Of a DNA stretch of 9,100 bases, positions 1-5,956 are shown piece after piece. Position numbers and translations under genes: made by a program. The notes below the pieces were generated by a model. The model ran no database searches. It saw only the letters and a program-made list of their open reading frames with translations, and was not told where the DNA came from. Source of the DNA: an uncultured Eubacteriales bacterium (GTDB taxonomy: Bacteria > Bacillota > Clostridia > UBA1381 > UBA9506); contig CABSKZ010000098.1 in the NCBI GenBank assembly GCA_902478395.1, positions 1 to 9,100 on the forward strand, in the 5' to 3' direction. Positions within the stretch are counted from its first letter, which is position 1, and each line of letters begins with the position of its first letter.

Positions 1-1
1 A

Positions 2-85
2 TACCATATTTATGACTACCAGTTCTTTTACCGGAATCTGCAAGAAAATGTAGCAAAACGCGTTGATACTTATTTGAACCGATAG
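2..85 (+). CDS. C-terminal end of an unidentified protein (partial)
   Basis: An open frame runs in from the left edge and ends at a TAG at 83-85. It encodes 27 residues, beginning YHIYDYQFF and ending VDTYLNR. It is rich in aromatic and charged residues, as at the end of a cytosolic protein. The frame stops two bases before a strong terminator hairpin, which is what a genuine gene end would look like. I do not recognise the family from so short a tail. It is convergent with uxuB. The other two forward frames are less attractive because they do not end against the terminator. Confidence 0.45.
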   Translation, partial: YHIYDYQFFYRNLQENVAKRVDTYLNR

Positions 86-86
86 C

Positions 87-124
87 AAAAAGAGTACGGA
101 CAATAAAATGTCCGTACTCTTTTT
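87..124. terminator. Bidirectional rho-independent terminator
   Basis: A perfect 12-bp stem (91-102 with 109-120, AGAGTACGGACA against its complement) encloses a 6-base loop. An A-run (87-90) precedes it and a T-run (117-124 region, TTTTTG) follows it, so it can terminate in both directions. It lies between the partial + strand gene ending at 85 and the minus-strand uxuB ending at 197, and probably serves both. Confidence 0.82.
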
Positions 125-196
125 GTTTACTCTTCGTTTATGAGAAAACTACTGCTTTTGGATTATTTAATAACCATCTGTGGATGTTTGAAATAT

Positions 197-1828
197 TTAA
201 TTCTCCGTATATTTCTCCAGCGTTTTCCTAACGGCGCCTGTTCCGGCGACCATCTCTTCGAAATACTGTTCAGCCAGAGTACCAAGGCCAGCCTCATACA
301 GGTTGACACCAAATATGGCGGCGTCGGAAAAAATTGGTTCCAGCACGTCATGAAACGGCCCGCCGTCTCCCAGCTGAATGTTTGCGACGTATCGGCTTAC
401 GGTGTCATACAAGGGGTCTGGACTGACAGTAAACCGCTTGCCTTCGTCGTCTATTCCCATTAAATAACGGCACCACCCTGCCAATACCAACGGAATAAGT
501 TTCAAGTCAGAAACCGTCTTCCCGTCGGTGTTAGTGTAAGCTTTTATGGTTCCTCCGAACCGGATACCAAGCTTCTGTGACGTATCAGTCGCGATTCGCT
601 GCGGTGTGTCCGGCATAAAGGGATTTGGAAACCGGACCCGCAAAACCGTATCAAGAAATTCCTTTGGATTTAAAATACCTGGATCGACCACAACCGGAAG
701 CCCTTCCTGATAGCCAATGGTTTCCACCAGCTTCACCAGCTGCCGGTCCTTCATTTCATCGGCAATCAGCGTATATCCCAGCAGACAGCCAAAAATAGCC
801 AAAGCGGTGTGGAGCGGATTCAGGCAGGTGCAGACCTTCATTTTCTCTACCTTATCGACCGTTTGCCGGTCCGTAAATATGGCGCCGCCCTCCTCAAGGT
901 TTGGCCTCCCATTCGGAAACCAGTCCTCAATGACAAGATATTCCGTTTCCTCTGCGTTTACAAATGGCGCGACGTAAGTATTCTTTGTAGTGACCACCGC
1001 GTCCACATCCACAAATCCAGCCTCTGTCAGCATTTTTTTCACAGAATCGTCCGGTCTCGGCGTGATTTTGTCTATCATGCTCCATGGGAAAGATACCGCA
1101 TCGCGGTCATTGATATAGGCTTCGAATCCGGCATCAACAATGCCGTTCTTTCCCCACTGCTGCGCGAAGGCATTGACGGCATTGTACAATTTATCTCCGT
1201 TATGCGAACAGTTGTCCATGCTGACCAAGGCAATCGGTGCCTGATTTGTCCGGTAGCGTTCATAAAGCAGTGCGGCAAGCTTCCCGATATAACTTTTCGG
1301 CGCCTGCGGGCCTTTTTCAAAATCCTCTTTCACCGCCGCCATGTATCCCCCCTGGGCGTCTACAAGGCTGTACCCCTTTTCTGTAATTGTAAAGCTGACC
1401 ATTTGCAGGCTGGAAGCGGTAAAAATTTCCTTCAGCCGTTTCCAATCCTGCGTATTTTCCGGATTTATGGTAAGCGATTCCACTACGCTGGCTATGACCG
1501 TTTTTTCGATGCTGCCGTCCGACTTCAGCGTAACCAATATGGAAAGGTCATCATGCGGCCGGCACATTTTTTCAACAATTTCATAATCGTATCCCTCCGC
1601 CACAATAATTCCGGTGTCACTTTTTCCGGCATTCAGCAGATTTTGCTGCATATGTGCCGGAAATGCCTTGAAAATATTGCCAGCGCCAAAATGAATCCAT
1701 TTTGGATGCTTTACAGTGTTTTTACGTACCTGCTCCCGGTCAAATTCCGGCAGCCGGAATCCGGCACTTTGCCATGCCGGACGGTCCTGCAAAGATTTTT
1801 CGTGTAATGTTAATGTCACTTTCTCCAC
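197..1828 (-). CDS. uxuB: D-fructuronate reductase (mannitol dehydrogenase family)
   Basis: This is an NAD(H)-dependent long-chain polyol dehydrogenase that interconverts D-fructuronate and D-mannonate in cytoplasmic hexuronate catabolism (EC 1.1.1.57). The product is 543 aa from the first GTG. The N-terminal Rossmann motif GAGNIFKAF is at 48-56, and SMDNCSHNGDKL (203-214) and SFPWSMIDKITPRP (246-259) are typical of the family. The catalytic block KVCTCLNPLH (331-340) supplies the Lys, Asn and His of polyol dehydrogenases. The Lys-Asn spacing is one residue longer than I recall for the Pseudomonas mannitol dehydrogenase (K-x4-N); I believe this is normal for the ~540-aa Firmicute type. The gene is last in the uxuA-gntR-uxuB operon and sits just after the regulator's stop, so translational coupling is likely. 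The true start may be residue 4 (see the start-site entry). Other mannitol dehydrogenase substrates (tagaturonate, mannitol) are possible in principle, but uxuA beside it argues for fructuronate. Confidence 0.92.
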   Translation of the reverse strand: MEKVTLTLHEKSLQDRPAWQSAGFRLPEFDREQVRKNTVKHPKWIHFGAGNIFKAFPAHMQQNLLNAGKSDTGIIVAEGYDYEIVEKMCRPHDDLSILVTLKSDGSIEKTVIASVVESLTINPENTQDWKRLKEIFTASSLQMVSFTITEKGYSLVDAQGGYMAAVKEDFEKGPQAPKSYIGKLAALLYERYRTNQAPIALVSMDNCSHNGDKLYNAVNAFAQQWGKNGIVDAGFEAYINDRDAVSFPWSMIDKITPRPDDSVKKMLTEAGFVDVDAVVTTKNTYVAPFVNAEETEYLVIEDWFPNGRPNLEEGGAIFTDRQTVDKVEKMKVCTCLNPLHTALAIFGCLLGYTLIADEMKDRQLVKLVETIGYQEGLPVVVDPGILNPKEFLDTVLRVRFPNPFMPDTPQRIATDTSQKLGIRFGGTIKAYTNTDGKTVSDLKLIPLVLAGWCRYLMGIDDEGKRFTVSPDPLYDTVSRYVANIQLGDGGPFHDVLEPIFSDAAIFGVNLYEAGLGTLAEQYFEEMVAGTGAVRKTLEKYTEN

Positions 1829-1834
1829 CCCTCA
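1817..1834 (-). promoter_or_regulatory. uxuB start region: coupled RBS and two GTG starts
   Basis: Read on the minus strand this is TGAGGGGTGGAGAAAGTG. The TGA is the stop of the regulator gene and is part of the Shine-Dalgarno-like run GAGGGG. The GTG at 1828 directly abuts that run, leaving no room for normal spacing. The second GTG at 1819 lies 8 bases after AGGGG, a normal spacing. Translation therefore more likely starts at 1819 (540 aa, VTLTLHEK...). This is a reading of spacing only. Confidence 0.55.
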
Positions 1835-2539
1835 TAAAAATTGTTTAATTTCCTGCTCTTTGAAGTATTCCGGGTACTTTTGAAACAGTTCAATTTCTTC
1901 TACATTAATTTTCCTGCAATGTTCATGCAAAAGCGCAATCAATTCTTTCATTTGTTTATTTTTCATACAATCAAGCATCTTCCTGTGCTGATGGATGGCG
2001 CCGCTTACAATCCCGCTGTCCCAGAGCGTCATCAGCCGTACGCGCCGGTAATGGCCGCTTTTGCTTTGCAGAAGCTCCCAGCAGAACTCCTTGTCCGTCA
2101 ATTTGAAAAAGATGCCGTGAAACTGTTCATCCAATTCCAAAAAACGGCCAAACTGTTGCTGTGCCAGGCATTTCTCCTGTTCCCTTATTTTTTCCTCCAG
2201 CACCGCATCGTTTTCTGTGCAGCATTGCTCTGCAAATATGGAGATGACACGCTCCTCCAGACATTCCCGCAGGAAACGCTCCTCCTCCATCCGTTTTAGG
2301 TCGATTTTTGAAACGCGCGTTCCCTTCTGCGGCATAATGTCTGCCAAGCCCTCCTCCGCTAGCTTCATAATCGCATCACGAACCGGACTTCTGCTAACGC
2401 CGAGCCGTTCGGTTAGCGCCTTGATATTCAGTTCTTCACCGGGCTTTAAATTCAAATTGATAATATTGCTGCGCAGTATCTGGTACACCTGTGAACCAAT
2501 TGTCTGGACAACCGGGCTTTCCAGCGTTAGTCCTTCCAT
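1832..2539 (-). CDS. GntR-family (FadR/FCD) transcriptional regulator, UxuR-like
   Basis: This 235-aa protein is a probable sugar-acid-responsive repressor. The N-terminal winged helix-turn-helix covers about residues 10-78, with the recognition segment ALTERLGVSRSPVRDAIMKL (41-60) and the wing PQKGTRVSKID (70-80), both characteristic of GntR. The C-terminal FCD helical domain (about 85-215) carries the metal/ligand residues in the usual pattern: D137 and H141 in LDEQFHGIF, H185 in IHQHRKM and H207 in LHEHCRKI. It lies between uxuA (33-base gap) and uxuB (3-base gap), so it is co-transcribed and autoregulation is expected. The start is the ATG at 2539, preceded by a G-run RBS (about 2547-2554). 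The likely inducer is a glucuronate-pathway intermediate such as fructuronate or mannonate (inference from context). The palindrome at 3684-3705 is its likely operator. I leave the symbol blank because UxuR is a functional guess. Confidence 0.9.
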   Translation of the reverse strand: MEGLTLESPVVQTIGSQVYQILRSNIINLNLKPGEELNIKALTERLGVSRSPVRDAIMKLAEEGLADIMPQKGTRVSKIDLKRMEEERFLRECLEERVISIFAEQCCTENDAVLEEKIREQEKCLAQQQFGRFLELDEQFHGIFFKLTDKEFCWELLQSKSGHYRRVRLMTLWDSGIVSGAIHQHRKMLDCMKNKQMKELIALLHEHCRKINVEEIELFQKYPEYFKEQEIKQFL

Positions 2540-2572
2540 ATGACCGCCCCCCCTTTTCGTTCATACAGACGA

Positions 2573-3646
2573 TTAGCTCCGTTTGGCATTTTTGTCGATC
2601 GCTTCCCACAGACCGTTGAGATAGGTCGCTCCGAGCGCCCTGTCATACAGGCCGTATCCCGGCATCGCTACTTCTCCCCAAATCATGCGGCCATGGTCCG
2701 GACGGATTGGGCCGTCAAATCCCGTATCGTACAGTGCTTTCATAATTTCATACATGTCCATAGAACCGTCAGACGACAAATGCGCCGCTTCGTCAAATTT
2801 ACCCGGGGCATGGTGAATCAGGTTCCGGACGTGTGCGAAGTGGATGCGCCCCTGAAAGGAACGAATCAAATCCGGAATATCCGTATTTGGGTCGGAGCCG
2901 AGAGAACCTGTGCATAGCGTCAGACCATTATTCTTTACCGGAACCGCGTCCAGCATCCGCTGGATATTCTCCTTATGGTTAATAATCCGCGGCAGGCCAT
3001 ACACGCTCCACGCCGGGTCATCCTGATGAATCGCCATCATAATGCCGTGCTTTTCACAGGTCGGCATAATTGCTTTCAGAAAATAGACAAGGTTTTCAAA
3101 CAGCTTTTCCGCATCTACCGACTGGTATGCTTCAAATAGCTCCTTTACCTTAGCAAGCCTTTCCGGCTCCCAGCCAGGCATGACCGTACCGTTGGAATTG
3201 GAATTGATTTCATCAAACATCTTTTGCGGGTCAATCGCATCAATTTTTTCCTGGTCATAGGAAAGTACCGTTGAGCCATCCGGCCGTTTCTTGGCTAATT
3301 CGCTTCTCGTCCAGTCAAACACCGGCATAAAATTGTAGCATACGAGCCTGATATCTTCTGCCGCAAGGTTTTCTAACGTTTCGATATAATTTGCGATATA
3401 CTTATCTCTGCCTGGCAGGCCAATTTTGATATCATCGTGAACATTAACGGATTCAATCCCCGAGATTTCCAGCCCAGCCGCTTCCACTTCGGACTTGATC
3501 GCCCGGATGTCCTCCCTCTTCCACGCCTCGCCCGGCTTTGTCCCGTACAAGGTCGTAATCACGCCGACACATCCCGGTATTTGCCGGATTTGCTCCAGCG
3601 TAACCGTGTCGTGGCCTGTCCCATACCATCTCAATGTCATTTTCAT
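2573..3646 (-). CDS. uxuA: Mannonate dehydratase
   Basis: This enzyme dehydrates D-mannonate to 2-keto-3-deoxy-D-gluconate (EC 4.2.1.8), a cytosolic metal-dependent reaction carried out by a TIM-barrel enzyme. The product is 357 aa, the usual length for the Firmicute form. Family blocks are visible in order: MTLRWYGTGHDTVTLEQIRQIPG at the N-terminus, YNFMPVFDWTRSEL (104-117), AIHQDDPAWSVYGLPRI (205-221), CTGSLGSDPNTDI (245-257), FAHVRN (270-275) and RPDHGRMIWGE (315-325). H207, C245, H272 and D317 fit the metal-ligand set known for this family. The ATG at 3646 has a clear RBS (AAAGGAGT, 3655-3662) nine bases upstream. It is the first gene of the operon, directly behind the promoter and operator. 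The downstream enzymes of the pathway (KDG kinase, KDPG aldolase) are not in the window. Confidence 0.96.
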   Translation of the reverse strand: MKMTLRWYGTGHDTVTLEQIRQIPGCVGVITTLYGTKPGEAWKREDIRAIKSEVEAAGLEISGIESVNVHDDIKIGLPGRDKYIANYIETLENLAAEDIRLVCYNFMPVFDWTRSELAKKRPDGSTVLSYDQEKIDAIDPQKMFDEINSNSNGTVMPGWEPERLAKVKELFEAYQSVDAEKLFENLVYFLKAIMPTCEKHGIMMAIHQDDPAWSVYGLPRIINHKENIQRMLDAVPVKNNGLTLCTGSLGSDPNTDIPDLIRSFQGRIHFAHVRNLIHHAPGKFDEAAHLSSDGSMDMYEIMKALYDTGFDGPIRPDHGRMIWGEVAMPGYGLYDRALGATYLNGLWEAIDKNAKRS

Positions 3647-3683
3647 TTTATTGTACTCCTTTGCATGATAAATTTTCCAACCG

Positions 3684-3705
3684 ATATACTAATATATTAG
3701 TATAT
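3684..3705. promoter_or_regulatory. Putative operator: perfect 22-bp palindrome over the uxuA -10 box
   Basis: The 22 bases read identically on both strands, with half-sites ATATACTAATA and TATTAGTATAT. The palindrome covers the -10 hexamer (3694-3699) of the uxuA promoter, so a dimer bound here would block RNA polymerase. Short dyads with an A/T-rich centre and a TACTA/TAGTA core suit a GntR/FCD regulator, and such a gene is in the operon it would control. The assignment of regulator to site is inference. The perfect symmetry and the overlap with the promoter are seen directly. Confidence 0.68.
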
Positions 3706-3722
3706 TTCTTTCCGTTTGTAAA
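3694..3722 (-). promoter_or_regulatory. Sigma-A promoter of the uxuA-gntR-uxuB operon
   Basis: On the minus strand, TTTACA (3722-3717) is followed after exactly 17 bases by TAATAT (3699-3694). These are near-consensus -35 and -10 boxes at ideal spacing. Transcription would begin near 3687 and leave a leader of about 40 bases before the uxuA RBS. The -10 is inside the palindromic operator. Confidence 0.72.
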
Positions 3723-3730
3723 CCCTTTTT

Positions 3731-3949
3731 CTATCTTTTTAATAAAAAATATGCTATAATAGCCTTTAAAGGATTCTGATGAACGGCATCAACCTGTGCC
3801 GCCCGAACGCCAAAGGTGTTCACTTTCGGGAACACTGTATCGTGTGACACCTCTACGCGGTTTGCTTCTAAAATATTGCAGTCCTGATGAAAACGAAACA
3901 TAAGTGTTTTCTGTATGCCGAAGTGCGCAGTTGTGCAACCTTGAATCAT
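3731..3949 (-). CDS. Doubtful 72-codon open frame or gene remnant
   Basis: An ATG at 3949 opens 72 codons that end at a TAG at 3731-3733, directly upstream of the uxuA promoter. The product contains FRFHQDCNILEA and VNTFGVRAAQVDAVHQN, has a balanced protein-like composition, and has no obvious membrane segment or known motif. Against it: no Shine-Dalgarno sequence precedes the ATG, an in-frame TAA lies only two codons upstream of it, and the + strand here folds into two hairpins. It could be a small gene, the C-terminal scrap of a decayed gene such as a mobile-element protein, or chance. I do not recognise a family. Confidence 0.2.
   Translation of the reverse strand: MIQGCTTAHFGIQKTLMFRFHQDCNILEANRVEVSHDTVFPKVNTFGVRAAQVDAVHQNPLKAIIAYFLLKR
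3752..3760 (+). promoter_or_regulatory. Possible extended -10 promoter toward the ATPase gene
   Basis: TGCTATAAT is a perfect extended -10 element (TGn plus consensus TATAAT) on the + strand. No good -35 lies 16-18 bases upstream (TATCTT at 3732-3737 is poor), but extended -10 promoters can do without one. Transcription would start near 3767, within the CCTTTAAAGG palindrome, and give a leader of about 390 bases before the ATPase gene at 4158. No better + strand promoter was found closer to 4158. Confidence 0.35.
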
Positions 3950-4007
3950 AGTTCGTTAAGCTTCAATACGCTTGCGGCATTGTGATATTTTACAGGCGTA
4001 ATCAATG

Positions 4008-4105
4008 AATATTTTCCACATAGAATTATCGATAATACGATAATCTCCAAGAGCCGTCTAAACACCTATCTAGAAAAAGCAGCACAAAATATTTTCACAT
4101 AGGAA
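4008..4105 (+). repeat. Imperfect 18-base direct repeat, 80-base period
   Basis: AATATTTTCCACATAGAA (4008-4025) and AATATTTTCACATAGGAA (4088-4105) are the same except that one C is missing and one G is added in the second copy. They start 80 bases apart and sit upstream of the ATPase gene. Possible explanations are tandem regulatory sites, the flanks of a small lost insertion, or coincidence in A/T-rich DNA. The first copy contains TTTTCCACA, a relaxed DnaA-box match, but it is alone. Confidence 0.4.
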
Positions 4106-4157
4106 GTTTATGACAGAATGATAGATTTATACACTTTCAGAAAGGATTTTAAACAAA

Positions 4158-5861
4158 ATGAAGTCGACAACTGATTTAAGCAAACTTCTCGATTCAGTAA
4201 ACCACAAAAGCTACGGCGCATACAAAGCGCTTGCCGGCCAGTATGCTTTCAATCAATACACCTTGTGTATCGACCACGTGCAAGGCGATCCCTTCGCCTC
4301 TCCGTCCAAACTGCGCGTGATTGTGGAACGGAACGTAAACATGATTCCCACTACATTATACGACGCGGAATATAAGCGAATCGCGGTCCAGGACCACATA
4401 AACCGCCTGTTTGAAAAAAATGTTTTTCAGTATGCAGGCCGTGTTGCAGGCTCCGGCGGAAGCGGACGTATCCGTATCAGCCACTGTGGCCAGCAGATAT
4501 TGGAACGCTCGGCGGTTCAACTCTCCTCGCACCGGCTTGAGGTCCGTTTTGAGGTAGGCTTCCCCGCACGCGGCAGGACGATTCTCTCGGACGAACTGAA
4601 AAAAATCCTGTTTGATTTCCTGCCGCAAATTGTCCGCCACAGCCTGCTATATAAAAACATAAATCAGGAGGCACTTCTGTCTGTATCCAAGCTTGCTGAG
4701 GACCAGTATTTTATCCGGCAGGAGCTGAAGCGTCAAAATTTGGTGGCTTTCGTGGCAAACGGAGCTGTTTTGCCCCGCGAAAGCGGCGTTTCAGACAAGC
4801 CCATGAAAAACGGAATTCCATTCACGTCTCCGGAGACACTATCTATCACAATGAATCTGCCAAACCGCGGTCCGCTAACTGGAATGGGAATACAAAAAGG
4901 AATAACGCTGATTGTCGGCGGCGGATTCCATGGCAAATCCACGTTGCTCAAGTCACTGGAAACAGGGGTATACAACCACATTGCGGGCGATGGGCGCGAA
5001 TATGTCATAACCGATGAGAGCGCCGTAAAAATCCGCGCCGAGGATGGCCGAAGCATTCAACAAACCGATATATCCCTGTTTATTAACAATTTGCCGAATG
5101 GCAAAGACACACACAGGTTTTGTACCGAAAACGCCAGCGGAAGCACTTCACAGGCCGCTAATGTGATGGAAGGAATCGAAGCCGGGACCTCCCTGCTCCT
5201 AATTGATGAAGACACCTCCGCCACCAACTTTATGATTCGCGATGAAATCATGCAGCAGCTGGTAACGCGCGACAAAGAACCCATCACGCCGTTTATTGAA
5301 CGGGCTGCGTTTTTATACAAGAAATACAGTGTATCGACGATACTGGTTGTCGGCAGTTCCGGCACATATTTTGCGGTTGCAGATTCCGTCATCCAAATGG
5401 ATTGCTACAAGCCGAAAAATATCACGCAACAGGCGAAAGAATTGGCGAACCGCCTTCCTTCAATTCCGGGAAATGCTGCCGCAGATAACCGCAGTTTCTG
5501 CCGCACGCTTTGCCGCGGCATGGTTCCAAAAAGTGACCGGGGTGTGAAGGTAAAATCGCGCGGGACAGATGCGTTGTCCATCAACAAAGAGGAAATTGAT
5601 TTGCGTTATCTGGAACAGTTGGTAGACAGCGAACAAACAGCAGCGCTTGGCTATCTGATGAAATATGCGGAGGAAAACTTGACCGACAACCGAAGAACGC
5701 TGCCTGAGGTCGCAGATTTGCTTTATCAAAAAATACAGACGGATGGCCTCTTATCTATTATCAGCGGAAGCTATTGTCCAGATTTTCTTGCCCTGCCGCG
5801 CAAACAGGAATGGATGGCCTGTGTGAACCGGTGCAGGAATTTAAAAATCACGACGAAATAA
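4158..5861 (+). CDS. ABC-class predicted ATPase (COG3044 / PF09818 type)
   Basis: This 567-aa soluble ATPase belongs to the family annotated as 'predicted ATPase of the ABC class'. It is not a transporter: there are no membrane segments and no permease gene nearby. The N-terminal part (about 1-230) includes the glycine-rich VAGSGGSGRIRI (96-107). The nucleotide-binding core follows: Walker A GGGFHGKST (254-262), a signature-like ENASGSTSQAANVMEGIEAG (324-343), Walker B LLLIDED (346-352), and a late strand STILVVGSSGTYF (393-405) of switch type. The C-terminal region (about 430-567) is charged and ends NLKITTK. The length is usual for the family. Bacterial function is not established. As I recall, a trypanosome relative (MRB1590) is associated with mitochondrial RNA editing, which hints at nucleic-acid work. 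The start ATG has AAAGGA (4141-4146) 11 bases upstream. The gene is monocistronic here and convergent with the glycyl radical enzyme gene. Confidence 0.88.
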   Translation: MKSTTDLSKLLDSVNHKSYGAYKALAGQYAFNQYTLCIDHVQGDPFASPSKLRVIVERNVNMIPTTLYDAEYKRIAVQDHINRLFEKNVFQYAGRVAGSGGSGRIRISHCGQQILERSAVQLSSHRLEVRFEVGFPARGRTILSDELKKILFDFLPQIVRHSLLYKNINQEALLSVSKLAEDQYFIRQELKRQNLVAFVANGAVLPRESGVSDKPMKNGIPFTSPETLSITMNLPNRGPLTGMGIQKGITLIVGGGFHGKSTLLKSLETGVYNHIAGDGREYVITDESAVKIRAEDGRSIQQTDISLFINNLPNGKDTHRFCTENASGSTSQAANVMEGIEAGTSLLLIDEDTSATNFMIRDEIMQQLVTRDKEPITPFIERAAFLYKKYSVSTILVVGSSGTYFAVADSVIQMDCYKPKNITQQAKELANRLPSIPGNAAADNRSFCRTLCRGMVPKSDRGVKVKSRGTDALSINKEEIDLRYLEQLVDSEQTAALGYLMKYAEENLTDNRRTLPEVADLLYQKIQTDGLLSIISGSYCPDFLALPRKQEWMACVNRCRNLKITTK

Positions 5862-5873
5862 GTGGTTCTATAG

Positions 5874-5900
5874 AAATGCCGGCAAATTCCATTGGCATTT
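5874..5900 (+). other. Small hairpin after the ATPase stop codon
   Basis: AAATGCC (5874-5880) can pair with GGCATTT (5894-5900) around a 13-base loop, just 13 bases after the ATPase stop. It lacks a good T-tract and is followed directly by the much stronger terminator. It probably helps stabilise the 3' end or is incidental. Confidence 0.35.
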
Positions 5901-5905
5901 CCCGC

Positions 5906-5948
5906 AAAAACAGGAAGCTGTCGCCATCTGACGCAGCTTCCTGTTTTT
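5906..5948. terminator. Strong bidirectional terminator between convergent genes
   Basis: A perfect 15-bp stem (AAAAACAGGAAGCTG at 5906-5920 with its complement at 5934-5948) encloses a 13-base loop. The outer A/T pairs provide a T-tract on whichever strand is transcribed. It lies between the ATPase gene ending at 5861 and the glycyl radical enzyme gene ending at 5957, and serves both. Confidence 0.88.
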
Positions 5949-5956
5949 AAATACCA

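Larger units (their letters stand above)
3723..4157. other. Intergenic stretch of ~435 bp without a confident gene
   Basis: This gap separates the divergent uxuA operon and ATPase gene and is longer than the other gaps in the window. It contains an extended -10 box (3752-3760), a 10-bp palindrome CCTTTAAAGG just after it (3763-3772), two adjacent hairpins (3784-3788 with 3797-3801; 3802-3811 with 3815-3830, bulged), a 72-codon minus-strand open frame (3731-3949), the palindrome ATTATCGATAAT (4025-4036) whose right half CGATAAT recurs at 4038-4044, and an imperfect 18-base direct repeat (4008-4105). Base composition becomes distinctly A/T-rich after about 3980. No rho-independent terminator and no known riboswitch class is apparent to me. 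It may be a long leader for the ATPase gene, a decayed gene, or both. Confidence 0.5.

Noticed and set aside
809..1807. A 332-codon open frame antisense to uxuB
   Set aside because: It lies fully inside the well-supported uxuB gene on the other strand, has no RBS, and its product has no recognisable domain. It is a shadow frame caused by uxuB codon usage.
3779..3847. A 22-codon upstream frame (MNGINLCRP...) preceded by AAAGG
   Set aside because: The only visible promoter would start transcription at about 3767, too close to leave a usable RBS, and the frame shows no leader-peptide codon bias.
3888..3901. TGAAAACGAAACAT as a possible CcpA cre site
   Set aside because: The left half fits the consensus but the right half has several mismatches, and it is about 170 bp upstream of the uxuA promoter.
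4012..4020. TTTTCCACA resembling a DnaA box
   Set aside because: Only one relaxed match was found, with no clustered boxes, A/T-rich unwinding element, dnaA or dnaN, or other origin hallmarks. A chance match is likely.
5057..5392. A 111-codon minus-strand frame antisense to the ATPase gene
   Set aside because: It is antisense to the signature and Walker B region of the ATPase, Ser/Val rich, with no RBS; a shadow frame.
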